Assembly: GCA_025529335.1 (NCBI GenBank)
Contig: JAMYHX010000048.1
Location: forward strand, 1 to 64,000
Reading direction: 5' to 3'
DNA from: Rhizopus sp. PT2906
Taxonomy: Eukaryota; Mucoromycota; Mucoromycetes; Mucorales; Rhizopodaceae
DNA: 64,000 nucleotides
Below the pieces are notes generated by a model that did no database searches, had not been told where the DNA came from, and saw nothing but the letters and a program-made list of their open reading frames with translations. The translations under genes were made by a program, and so were the position numbers. Below are positions 36,949-48,898 of this stretch, piece by piece (within the stretch, counting starts at the first letter, position 1; the number at the start of each line of letters is the position of its first letter).

Positions 36949-37301
36949 TGATCAGATATATTTAACAATAAAATTTTAATAGCTACTACTACTTTCATAG
37001 AAAAATAGAATGATTCCAAGGATAACGTAAGAGATATGACATGTTGCATATGATTTTTATACTTTTAAAAACTATTGTCCAACTTCTTCTCGAGAAATGA
37101 GTTGCTACTTTAAGCATTATTTTAAAAGAAAGCAAAAAGTACGTATGGATGATCAAAGTGCATGGATTTATCAGTGGCAAACTGCTTAAACTTATTGGTT
37201 GCCGACCTTTTGGGTTACAATGAAGGTCCGATCAAGCAAAATGTTTTTTGGTTTTTGCTTTGCTTTTGTTTTTTTTTTTTTATTATTGTTCTATATCCAA
37301 C
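36949..37301. other. Intergenic, no gene seen
   Basis: AT-rich; a poly-T run at about 37270-37280 lies just before the cym1 start. Confidence 0.45.
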
Positions 37302-40300
37302 ATGTCAGTACAGCTAAGACTATCTTCGCGTGTGCTGCAGAGAAATATTAGAAGCTATACTACAAAAGGTATATCATGTTCTTTTTAATTTGCATACAAC
37401 TCACAACATAAAGCTATTTTGACCCCCGGCCATAAATTACAAGGCTATGAAGTTCAACAGGTTCATTACATAAAGATCTTGTGAAAATAGCAGCTAAAAA
37501 CATATCCTTTTTAACAGGTTCAACGAGTTCCTGAATTAGAGTTGACAGCTATCAGTTTAAAGCATGAAGCAACTGGGGCACAACACTTGCATATTGACAG
37601 AGATGACTCCAATAACGTATTTGCTGTTGGTTTTCATACACCCGTGCGAGATAGTACGGGTGTGCCTCATATATTGGTAAACTATAAAAGGATAATGCAC
37701 AGAAAGAGAGGAATTAAGTATTCAATATAGGAACACACGACTTTATGTGGAAGTGAAAAGTATCCTGTGAGAGATCCTTTCTTTAAAATGTTAAATCGAA
37801 GCTTGGCTACATTCATGAATGCTTTTACAGGTATATATTTATATATGCCCTATATCATTATCATTCAACTAATTAATTCTTTAGCTAGTGACTATACAAT
37901 CTATCCATTTGCTACAACAAATCCAGTAGACTACGCTAACCTTCGAGATGTGTATATGGATGCCGTGTTTCATCCAAAACTGGACAGGTTAGACTTTAAA
38001 CAGGAAGGCTGGAGATTAGAGCATCAGATACCGACAGGTAATATAATATAGCAAAAAGAAATGCCGGAGACTTATGAAAAGGTTGTAGATCCTAGCACAC
38101 CCATTCAGTTTAAAGGAGTCGTATATAACGAGATGAAAGGACAGACTGTAAGCTTTTTATATCAACAGGGTGTCAGGTCATTAATGCAGATATTAGTCAG
38201 ACTCCAACTACTTGTTTTACTGCCGTGCAGAGCAAGCAATGCTTCCTGGTACAAATTATGAACACCTTAGCGGCGGTGATCCCAAATATATCACAGATCT
38301 CACACACGAACAGTTGATCGACTTTCATAGAAAGCATTATCATCCTAGCAATTCACGCTTTTACACATATGGTACATATTTATAAGCCAAGTAGATAAAA
38401 GCAGACCTAACCTTGAAAAAAAAAAAAAGGCAACTTCCCTCTGGAGGAACATTTGAGGGCCATTGGAGAAAAGCTGAAAGGATTTGAAAAGACAAAAGTA
38501 CCCACAGTCAACAAGAATGTGTCCCCTTGGACTGCACCAAGATATGTTGAGACAACCTGTGCCTTAGATCCGAGTAAGGGCGTACATTTTGTATGCAACT
38601 CAAATTGCTAACTATAGAGATAAATTACTCTTCTAGTGAGCCCAGCCGACAGACAGACAAAACTTTCCGTCTCTTTCCTTGCCAACCAAATATCGGTAAA
38701 TAGAGAGAGGTTAGCTATGACGAAATCAGTTTTTCTTACTATACATAGGACCCCTTTGAAACATTCTCGATGCGTGTACTGTCCTATCTTTTACTTGATG
38801 GACATGCTTCACCTATGTATAAGGCATTGATTGACAGCAACCTGGGATCAGAGTTTTCAGCCAATACCGGCTATGATACTAGTACAAGGTAAGCAGACGT
38901 GTGTAAGTAAATAAAGATTTACTTAGCCTTTATCCATTTCAGTACAAGCTATTTATCTATTGGCTTACAAGGCGTCAAAAATGAAGATATAGACAAAATA
39001 AACAACACGATCAAATCAGTTCTTCAACAAGTCAAGGAACAAGGATTTGATCCCAAGCGTATTGAAGCAGCCATTCACCAGATGGAGCTCGGACAAAAGC
39101 ACAAGACTGCCGATTTTGGGCTTGGTATTATGCACGGCATTACCTCTGGGTGGTTTAACGGAGTACAGCCTATCGAGTTGCTGCAAGTAAATAAGAATCT
39201 TGACCGACTCAAGTCAGAGATCGAGAAGGGACGCTATTTTGAAAAATTGATAGAAAAGTACTTGATCGATAATCCCCACACCTTATACTTTGTCATGCGA
39301 CCTGATGAGCATTACTTTGCCCAATCAGCTCAAGAGGAGGAACAGAGATTGAAAGAAAAAGTAGACCGCTTAACTGAACAAGATAAGATTGAAATTGAAA
39401 AAGATGGGAAAGAGTTGTTGAAATCACAGGAACAAACAGAAGATTTGACCTGCTTACCTACTCTTCATCTAAGTGACATTTCGACAAAGACAAAGCATAC
39501 TGTGCTGGAACATACTGGCATTTGTAATGCACCTGTTCAATGGAGAACTACGTCAACAAACGGCATTACATATTTTAGAGCTATTAGCTCACTTCCCTTA
39601 TTCTCGGATGATTTGAAGATGTATTTGCCATTGTTTTGCGACTCATTGCTGTCGTTGGGAACCAAAGATCAAACGATGGCAGAAATTGACGACGAAATTA
39701 GACTATATACAGGCGGATTAAAAGCAAGCACATCCATATCTACAAACCACTCTGACCTGGATCATCTTGAGGAAGGCATTGTATTGGCGGGCCACTGTCT
39801 GGACAGAAACATTGACAAGATGTACAGCATATTATCCAAACTCATACATGGCACTAATTTCGATAATGTTGAAAAGCTAAAGATCTTGATCAACAGCAAT
39901 GCGTCATCCATGGTAAATTCGATTGCTGATGCCGGTCATATCTTTGCTCGTACATTCGCCAGTTCCTCCTTAACGCCTGGTATGCATAATACCGAGTTAA
40001 TGAGTGGATTGACTCAAGTCAGATTTATGAATCAATTGGCTCAAAAGGAAGACTTGTCTGAAGTAGTTGAAAAGTTGAAGCAAATTGCATCCATTGTGTT
40101 ATCACAATCTTCTTTAAGAATTGCTATTACTTGTGGTGAGGATGCTGTAGAACCTAATACAAAGTCGCTTGTGCGATTCATCGAAGGATTGCCCACGGAC
40201 ACCAAGAAACCTGATCCTAGTAGTGCAGTGGTAAAGGATTAACAAGAAAAGATAGAGTATAGTTATTGATTATTATTTTTTTTTTTGATAGAACATATTC

Positions 40301-40922
40301 AAACCCAATTATCCCAAGACATTCTTCCCTCTGCCCTTCCAAGTGAATTTTGCAGCACAAGTAATGAAAGGAGTACCTTATACACATCAAGATGGAGCCA
40401 GTCTCCAAGTGTTATCCTCTCTTTTGACAACACATTATTTACACAAAGAGATTAGAGAAAAGAATGGAGCCTATGGAGGAGGGGCTCGTTATGGAGGATT
40501 GAACGGAATCTTTTCATTCTACTCATATAGAGATCCACGTACATTAGAAACCCTAGACACATTCAAGAAATCGATTGAGTGGATCAAACACCGTGAATTC
40601 ACAGATCAAGAACTAACCGAATCAAAATTATCTATATTCCAAGGAATTGATGCACCCTTGAGCGTATCAGAAGAAGGTATGCTTGAATTTGTACATGGCG
40701 TATCTGATGAAATGAGACAATGGTAAAAAAAAAAAAGAAGGTATCACAGAGACACAGATTTATTTTGCATTTTTACATAGGCGACGTGAGGCACTTTTGA
40801 ACGTATCTCAAGATGATGTACATAGAGTAGCATATGAGTACCTTGAGGAACCTGGCTCTGTTGCACTCTTAGGAACACAACAACTAAACTTAAACGAGGA
40901 GTGGACCGTAAGTCAATTATAA
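37302..40922 (+). CDS. cym1: Mitochondrial presequence protease CYM1/PITRM1
   Basis: Thirteen exons: 37302-37368, 37414-37460, 37518-37676, 37731-37830, 37885-38037, 38089-38147, 38197-38371, 38430-38573, 38637-38695, 38749-38888, 38943-40230, 40292-40722, 40781-40922. They give 987 aa, matching yeast Cym1. A basic presequence (MSVQLRLSSRVLQRNIRSY) leads in. The inverted zinc motif HILEH (H89, E92, H93) is split by an intron. FKGVVYNEMKGQ and YHPSNSRFYTYG are typical of M16C proteases, and REKNGAYGGGARY marks the second half. It degrades cleaved targeting peptides in the matrix. Introns are dense in the first third and almost absent from the last two thirds. Confidence 0.95.
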
Positions 40923-41106
40923 AGCTGACAAATGATTTATTGGGAACTTAATTCACATGAGCTTGAATTCTCGCTTCGGTTTCTTAAATTTAAATAAAAT
41001 CACATGCAGTCATCCTTCCGCAACCATTTTCCGAGTTACCCATCTGCTTACATATGATTCATTACACACGCACACACACACTGAAAGATTGATTTAATAT
41101 AAATAG

Positions 41107-41150
41107 ATGACATTTTCTTTTTCTTTTTCTTTTTCTTTTCTCTTCTTTAA
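41107..41150 (+). repeat. TTTTTC tandem tract in the icl1 promoter
   Basis: About five consecutive tttttc/ttttct units ending roughly 15 bases before the isocitrate lyase ATG. Probably the transcription-start pyrimidine tract of a strongly expressed gene. Confidence 0.6.
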
Positions 41151-41162
41151 TAAAACAAAAAA

Positions 41163-42878
41163 ATGGCTATTGATCAAGAACAACAACTCTTCCTTGAAGA
41201 AGTAGAACAAGTCAAGAAATGGTGGGCATCACCACGCTTTGCTCACGTCAAGCGTCCTTATACTGCTGAAGCTATTGTATCCAAGCGTGGTTATTTCCCT
41301 ACTTCATATCGATCTGATGTTCAAGCCAAGAAGTTATGGAAGATCCTTCAAAACAACAAGGCTAATGGCACTACTTCCCACACCTTTGGTGCTCTTGATC
41401 CCGTTCAAGTCACTCAAATGGCTCCTCATCTTGACACTGTCTATGTCTCCGGTTGGCAATGTTCCTCAACTGCTTCTACCTCCAATGAACCTGGTCCTGA
41501 TCTTGCTGATTACCCTATGGACACTGTTCCCAACAAGGTCGAACATCTCTTCTTTGCCCAACTCTTCCATGACAGAAAACAGCGTGAAGCTCGTCTTGCA
41601 ATGACTCCTGAAGAAAGAGCCAAGACCCCCTTCATTGATTACCTCCGTCCTATCATCGCTGATGGTGACACTGGTCATGGTGGTATCACTGCTGTGATGA
41701 AGCTTGCAAAGATGTTTGTTGAGCGTGGTGCTGCTGGTATGCACAGTAAGTATTCCTATTATGGTTAAAGCATTTCAAAAGGCTAATTGTTTGTTTACAG
41801 TCGAAGATCAGTCTCCTTCCACAAAGAAATGTGGCCATATGGCCGGTAAAGTCTTGGTTCCTATCGGAGAGCACATTAACCGTTTGGTTGCTATTCGTGT
41901 TCAATATGATATTATGGGTGTTGAGAATTTGATCGTTGCTCGTTCCGATGCGGAAGCTGCTACTTTGATCACCAGCAACATTGATACCCGTGATCACGAA
42001 TTCATCGTTGGTACCACCAATCCAAACATCGGCGCTTTGGCTACCATCATGAATGAAGCTGAGCGCTCTGGCAAGACAGGCGCTGCCCTCCAAGCTGTTG
42101 AAGATGAATGGGTTGCTAAGGCTGGCCTTAAGCGTTACGGTACTGCTGTTGCTGATGAATTGATTAAGCTTGGCAAGAAGAAGGAAGCACAAGAATACCT
42201 TTCCAAGATCCACTTCAAGTCTAATGCGGAAGCTCGTGCAATTGCAAAGAAGGAATATGGCATTGATATCTTTTGGGATTGGGATCTTCCCCGTGTCCGT
42301 GAAGGTCTTTATCGTTATGAAGGTGGCACTGAAGCAGCTACTTCTCGTGCTATTGCCTTTGCTCCCTATGCTGATATGCTCTGGATGGAAACCAAGAAGC
42401 CTATCCTTGCTCAAGCCAAGCAATTCTCTGAAGGCGTCTTATCTGTTTATCCTGAGAAATTATTATGCTACAACTTATCTCCCTCATTCAATTGGGATGC
42501 TGCTGGTTTGACTGATAACGACATGGGTACTTTTATTCAACAATTAGGTAAACTTGGCTTCGTCTGGCAATTCATTACCTTGGGTGGTCTTCATGCCAAT
42601 GCCCTTGCTACTGGTAAAGTATAAAAAGACGTCATATGTATACAAATTACTAATCTGACGATGTAGCCACTTTTGCAAAGAGCTTCAAGGAACGAGGTAT
42701 GCTTGGTTATGTATCTCAAGTTCAACGCAAGGAACGTGAACACAACGTTGATGTACTCCAACATCAGAAATGGTCAGGTGCAAACTATGTAGACGAACTT
42801 ATCAAGGTTGTTACAGGTGGTGTAGCCGCCACAGCTGCTATGGGAAAGGGTGTCACTGAAGATCAATTCAAGGCTTAA
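41163..42878 (+). CDS. icl1: Isocitrate lyase
   Basis: Exons 41163-41745, 41801-42613 and 42667-42878 encode 535 aa, the usual length of fungal isocitrate lyases. The active-site motif KKCGH is at residues 203-207 (catalytic Cys205); SGWQCSST, ADGDTGHGG and LSPSFNWD are the other family blocks. It splits isocitrate into succinate and glyoxylate in the glyoxylate cycle. The C-terminus QFKA is not a PTS1 signal, so peroxisomal import, if any, would need another route. Codon use is strongly biased, consistent with high expression on acetate or lipids. The same strand carries cym1 upstream. Confidence 0.96.
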
Positions 42879-43217
42879 ATTATTGCATATAAATTATCAT
42901 TTGTTTCTCTGTAAAATAAAATAGACACATCACATTATGTCACATCCACTTTTTCTTTTTTTTTTCCCCGCATTTTGACGAAAAGGCTAAAAGTTCAGGA
43001 GAGTGACATGCTTGCTATTTTTGGAAGGGGTCGTTCTCAACTGTGTGAAATCGCTATGCATGTGAATGAGTGTCATTGCAAACGATCATGTGACCTGTAA
43101 ATAGTGATATGCATAATGATTGCACATAGTTCTACATGCACAGTGGCATACACTATCAGAAAGTTTTCGTACACTTTAGGAAATGATTTCGTACACCGAC
43201 AATAGTACAGATACAAT

Positions 43218-43356
43218 AGTTTTCCATCCAAACGATCTTGGAATTTTGTAACAGAATAGCAACAAAAACCTTGAAGATCGCTTAAGCAAATACTATTAGA
43301 GGCTTCAGCAGTTCTAGATGATACTATTTCTTCCTTTAAAAGTTTCCCTCGTTTTA
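43218..43356 (-). pseudogene. Tc1/mariner transposase 3' fragment, inverted copy
   Basis: The minus strand encodes KRGKLLKEEIVSSRTAEASN, then SICLSDLQGFCCYSVTKFQD. It is nearly identical at DNA level to 45735-45875 but in opposite orientation. Upstream the match breaks (AVKNGYVKRG here versus SICKSKLKRG there), so only the C-terminal end remains. Just outside, 43140-43196 begins cagtggcatacactatcaga, a possible element terminus. Confidence 0.75.
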
Positions 43357-44329
43357 CATAACCATTCTTTACAGCCAGTGTAAACATTGATACGATCCGA
43401 GCATTTAAGCATTGTGCAGAGAAGATAAGCAATACTAAAATGTTGATTTTCAATATTATACAATGATGAAACCAAATCTTTATTGATACATCTCTACTTC
43501 GCAAACACCTCTCTATCCACCGCCAAGCCCCGCTAGACTATCATGGATTATTTACCTTTGTTTTCTGTGACATTGCTCGATGAATCTCCAGTTGCTTCTG
43601 TACTCTAGCAAAGGTGATTCTTTGCTATAAAGTGTAGCGACAGGGTTCTCTAACGTAGGCTATGTGGTTTCGCTGTTAGCTGATCCTATTAGCTGAAGGG
43701 TGAGCAAAGTGGTTTTAGTTACTTTGATCTGATTATCCTTGGGTATTCATCAAGCTTAAATGAATAATATGACCAATCTTTGTATTTCACATCAAGTATG
43801 CTTATTGTCACGGTTGGTTCTATACTCTGATAAAACCAAATGAGGAACAGACAGCAGGATAATATCACTCTGGATATTAGAAGTAGCAAGAGATAAGATA
43901 GTGCTTGAACACTAGAAATTTGAATACAATACTCAATCTCACAAAAACCAAAAGAAAAATATATTTAATGTTGTTACAAAAATATATTCCTTTGTTTAAT
44001 AAGAGTTCACAATAAAAAATAACTAATAGACAGTGTAAAATTCTCAAAGACATTGGCAAATATTCTATCAACGGTAATTCTTCATTGATACACTACTCAG
44101 GAGGTCTCATCCAACATGTTTGCTGAATAATCATCGCTAATAACTGCTAAACTAGATTAGACTTTCGTAACAGCACTAGAATACTTGCATCTACGCAAAA
44201 CTGATATTTGCCTATGTCTTTGGAAAATTTTACACTGACCATTAACAAGTATTGTAAGTCGTTCCTAACACAATCCTGGTTGCCTTCGCTTCGGAATATG
44301 ATCGATTAATCCTCGACTAACACAGATGG

Positions 44330-44928
44330 AGGATAACAAATACAATTTACTGAAGAACAAGTCAATTCTATCATTGAACAGGCCACAAAAAGAGCTAAAG
44401 AAACACAACTCGAAGAACTTGAGCAAAGAGCCCAGGGATGTCCGCTTCCTGAAGACATTCAAGAAGAACCGGACAGTTACAGCCAAACTTAGCTACACAA
44501 AGCCTTACAAAGATACAAAAGATCAGTTCTAAAATACAATAATGAGGACTAGGTTACCCTAGAAGAGACAAACCTCAACTCCGTTGAAAAACTTAAAAAG
44601 TGGAAAGTGGACTTTCACCAGCTTGTCACCACCATTTACCGACTTACGAAAAATACGAGAATTCAGGCAAAAGCAGCAACTGAAATTTACGAGCAACTCC
44701 AATACATTACAGAACGAGGATGGCAACAAGAAGATGCAGATATGTTCACAGAAACGATTGAAAAAGTTAGACAATTGGCAGTCTTTGGATATGGCATCGC
44801 AAAAGCTCAGGAGGATGAGGCAAGGGAGACAACAACAAAAGCTCTCAAGCTTCCTCATAGCCTCAAACACTTGGAAACTTCACAAAAAGGGGACAAAAAA
44901 TACGCCTTCACATCAGAATTTTATTGAA
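44330..44928 (+). pseudogene. Broken helical, gag-like frame (probable retroelement)
   Basis: One frame runs from FTEEQVNSIIEQATKRAKET through two stop codons (near 44492 and 44554) to a long helical block including KWKVDFHQLVTTIYRLTKN, TEIYEQLQYITERGWQQED and FTETIEKVRQLAVFGYGIAK, ending at 44927; a +1 change continues it for about 40 codons. The charged coiled-coil composition and position in transposon debris suggest the structural protein of a retroelement. No reverse transcriptase was seen nearby. Family not identified. Confidence 0.5.
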
Positions 44929-45197
44929 CAGTACTATGAAGCATCATTCTAAGAAGCACTTACTTCAGAAGCAAGTAAAAAGACAAGGGCCGATAACCAA
45001 TAAAACGGTTACCAACGAAGTAGCTCTCTTTATCTTCAAGACACCAGCACACATCTTCAGCATAGGTATTTTCTTTTGTATTTTTTCTTTGTCGTTTTTT
45101 TGTTTTTTTTTTAGAAGGCACCATAGCACTAAATAGCAAATAAAGGATCAATGAAAAGAAGTGCAATATAAGCGTAAAACGCGCATATTTTTATTCA

Positions 45198-45876
45198 GTG
45201 GGAAGAAATAGTCCGCAGAAACTAAAAGAGAGGAAAGAATGGGTCCAACACTGGTGGTTGGAAACAGATATGGATTACATGAGCAATTGCATTTTTATTG
45301 ATGAATCTGGTTTTAATATAAACATGAACCGTTCAATTGCTTGGACTAAGAAGGGTGCAAGCAATATTACAACATTGGGAACTGTTGCTGCATATGGGGG
45401 TTTAAATATTAGCGTAAGGCGTCCAAAAACAGCCGAGCGTTCAAAAGAAGAGAAAAAGTTGGAGGAAGTACCACATCAGTTGTCAATAAAAGAAAAGGGG
45501 GGGTACTGTCACTGGTCATTACTTCAATTTTATGTCCGCAACCTTGGATATACTGGATCGTCACGAACAATTTAAAGGGCACTATGTTGTTATGAATAAT
45601 GCACCAATTCATACCCATCTCGATATCCAGAAATATATTGAGCAAAGAGGATATGGGTGCATTTATCTTCCTCCGTATTCTCCTGAGCTTGATCCCATTG
45701 AACAATTTTGGTCGATTTGCAAGAGTAAACTAAAACGAGGGAAACTTTTAAAGGAAGAAATAGTATCATCTAGAACTGCTGAAGCCTCTAATAGTATTTG
45801 CTTAAGCGATCTTCAAGGTTTTTGTTGCTATTCTGTTACAAAATTCCAAGATCGTTTGGATAGAAAACCATTGTAA
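45198..45876 (+). pseudogene. Tc1/mariner (IS630-type) transposase, degenerate
   Basis: Two frames overlap around 45530. The first has NCIFIDESGFNINMNRSIAW (first catalytic Asp in IDES). The second has GHYVVMNNAPIHTHLDIQKY and IYLPPYSPELDPIEQFWS. The second catalytic Asp, normally in VMDNAPIH, is Asn here, and a frame change near 45490-45550 (after a run of six or seven G) breaks the protein. The N-terminal helix-turn-helix part is missing. The element is therefore inactive. Confidence 0.85.
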
Positions 45877-46533
45877 CCCACTTTGCCAATTTTAGTCACG
45901 GTGGACCTTGAACACAACATACCTAAAATTGATAAGTGTTTGTTACGATTGGAACCGTAGAATAACATTTATATGTAAACAAGAGCTTGTTTTTTTGCTC
46001 AGCCTTAATAAACACATTCAAAAACCAAATGGTTATCCTAATAACAAACTCATAAAGGTATTTATTTATAATCTTTCATCAACTTCTGTACATTCGCTTT
46101 GTTCAATGTTTGTTTAAACACTTTTACTACAGTCATATCTTTGGTAGAAAGTGCATAATTCGCAATATAAGCTGTTTATTTGCCATATAAATATCAATAA
46201 ACATATAGAGTCGTGCTCTATGCTCAGTACTTTTATTTTTAATAGTCAATCAAAGAAGGCAAGCAATGTTTGTAAATGTGCTTATTTATGGACATCAATG
46301 CCTACATTATGTTCTTTTTCGATTTTATACACCATAAAAATATTACATTTTCACCAGCCAATCACATTCCCTAGAAAATCATTTAGGAAATCTCAAGAAC
46401 TTTTTTTTTTTTAAATGCTTCTATTTCTAGGATTAAACACATAAAAAATCGCTTCTCCGCGTTTTATTAATAGGTATAAGAATGCGCTATTTTTAAATAC
46501 ATGCACTACAATAGTTATTTATAAAATGTAGAA

Positions 46534-47888
46534 ATGGGAAGGAAGAAGATCAAGATTCAAAAGATTCAAGATGAAAGAAACAGACAAGTAAAATAATGAA
46601 CACAATGAATAAGGGACATGTTATTCACATCATCAGGTCACATTCTTAAAACGAAAACAAGGTTTAATGAAGAAAGCCTATGAATTGAGTGTACTTTGTG
46701 ATTGTGAAATCGCTTTACTCATTTTTAATACCAATGGAAAACTTGTTCAGTATGCTAGTACAGACATTGATCAAATATTAATGAAGTACACTGAAGTAAA
46801 AACATGGACAACATAAAGTCTATCTACAATAACCTAACATATATTATAGTACAGTGACCCACATGAAAGCAAGTCAAATCTGGATGTAAGTTTAGCTGCG
46901 GATATTAGGATTTGTATTAAGACGATGATATAGTTTATGAACGGAGACGGGGATGTATGGGAAACACACGAGGATCATGAAACAGCAGATGAAGAAGGAG
47001 CAAATGAAGTATCTAGGTCAAAAGAGGGATCATCTGTATCTGATAAGCATTATCATCAAACTTCACCACAACCACAATCACAAATAGTTCATCACACTCA
47101 ACAACAACAGCAACAACAGCCACAGTCTCCTAAACAGCATCCTCATCTTACTCATGCACCACAACAACAGACAACTGTTTATCAGCCTCAACAGTTTCTC
47201 CCCGGAAGATATGTAGCACCTGTAGGATATCCTCCTTCTCAGACAGGAGCGATTTCAGGATATTATGACATTTACACCATGCAGCCTCAACCAATGTATA
47301 TGGTACAAGGTCAAGTTGCAACGCCCTACGCAACTGTTGTATCAGCCCAACCTCCACAGCATGCAAACCTCATGACTACATCAGTATCCACCAATGCCTC
47401 TTCAGCTCCACCGTCAATATCCCAAAGCCATTCAGGCCTGCATAAGCGACATCCAACCAATCTAAAGGTAGAAATACCCAATGAAAAGACATCCACCAAT
47501 TTACCCGCACCACCTGTTCCACCTCCACCGCAACCCTCTCTTTATTCTATCCCTCCTCCTTCTGCCCTTCCCTCACAGTTTGCTCAAAATATACCGTCGC
47601 CCTCTACCTATTACCCAGAGTTCTATCAACAAAACGAATTGCCCAGCCCACTTAATTTTTCAGCGACGCCCTTAGCAACAAGTACATTTCATTGGCCTTC
47701 AAGAGGCTCTATAAGTGCTCAAGGTGCTGCAGAATATAAACCGTCTCCTTTAGCAAAAAGGTAAATATAATGACAAAAGCAAAAGAATGCAACTAACTTT
47801 TTTATGTAGTGAGATAGCACGTAAACGGGCAAGTGACTCAGGAGATGAAGAGACTTTGGATGAAAATGCGAAAAAGATAAAGACATGA
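46534..47888 (+). CDS. MADS-box transcription factor, MEF2/RLM1 type
   Basis: Exons 46534-46587, 46637-46795, 46850-46885, 46934-47760 and 47810-47888 give 384 aa. The MADS domain starts at residue 1: MGRKKIKIQKIQDERNRQ, intron, then VTFLKRKQGLMKKAYELSVL and CEIALLIFN. The GRKKI start and LKRKQGLMKKAYELSVLCDC place it in the type II MEF2/Rlm1/Smp1 class. The rest is Gln/Pro/Ser-rich and disordered. In yeast Rlm1 acts below the cell-wall-integrity MAP kinase; a similar role is inference. Small first exons hide the DNA-binding domain from simple ORF searches. Confidence 0.93.
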
Positions 47889-48898
47889 TGTGTATAAATC
47901 TCTGTTTAAGTCTTTAGTGTCAATATAAATATATATATTTTAAATTAGTGTATACAAGTTTAGTTATGTATGATTTGCCCTTGTTCTTTTTTTTTATGTT
48001 GCTTGAGGTACATTTGTATTTTTGCTATGAATTGAGCTTCTCAAGCTCTGGATTGTGTGTTTTTATGAGTGATGACATTGGGATGATTCATAAGCGCCCA
48101 TCGAAGCTTCGAGATATCTGTGAAAACCGCGTGTTTCGTACACTGGGTGATTGTATTGTAATCAATATGATCAGTGTTGCCTTCCATCAAGATCAAAGTA
48201 TATCCAAGCTTCTCTTTATAAAAATATTCTCCAGATCCATGACTTTAGAGCTTGCTGAGCCTGCAAATACCTTTTCCATGGTGAACCATTCGAAAAAGTA
48301 AGTATGCTTTGAATGTAGCTTTAATCTGAAATATAATTCATCCATATCAGATAAATTTTAATTACTAGCCAAGCTCTTGGTATTAATAAAAAGACGCTGC
48401 AGGCGCTTTAGAAGTAATATGTTGCAGCTATGAAAACTAGTTTTGACAGTGGCGTAGAAGGGAAACGACTATTAATAGATCTGCCGTTCTGTGTCCGTTT
48501 GTTCCCGCGCCTGATAATCTTTTTTTTTTTTTTTTCTGAAATTACTATGCCATATCTCTTGCCTATCAAACTTTAATTTTTGTCTCATATGCTTTCTATT
48601 CAGAATATTGTTTACATTATCACTTTTATAATGTTTACGGATTACGTAGTCATGATATGTAATATTTCTTTATTTCTAAAATGACATTTTTTAAAAAGAT
48701 AATACGTCAAGTCGAATTTCATGAGTAAAATAATATCCATTATATCTAAAAGTTTGATATTTGCACAAACATTCAGCATTAAAAAAAACACATGTGTCTT
48801 TATATATGTACATATATATCTCTTGTTTGCTTGCTTATGCATATTAACAACCAAGGATCAGGTATCAACTGCTTCGCACACAGCCTGGGGGATCGAAC
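47889..48898. other. Intergenic; unassigned open frames
   Basis: A plus-strand frame at 48069-48301 (MSDDIGMIHKRPSKLRDICE, ending at a gtaagtatg donor-like site) and minus-strand frames over the same DNA (MEKVFAGSASSKVMDLENIF) both look partly protein-like. I cannot assign either or find completing exons. Otherwise AT-rich. Confidence 0.25.

Larger units (their letters stand above)
42879..46533. other. Transposon-debris region
   Basis: Between icl1 and the MADS gene lie two opposed Tc1-like transposase pieces, and a broken gag-like frame between them; these are listed separately. The remaining DNA is AT-rich with no host gene recognised. Confidence 0.55.

Noticed and set aside
38038..38058. 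21-nt intron in cym1 joining PTG to EMPETYEK
   Set aside because: Too short. An intron to 38088 is 51 nt, keeps frame and gives the family-conserved LEHQIPTDPSTPIQF junction.
41686..42423. 245-codon minus-strand frame inside icl1
   Set aside because: Mirror frame of a highly codon-biased gene; the isocitrate lyase frame carries all motifs.
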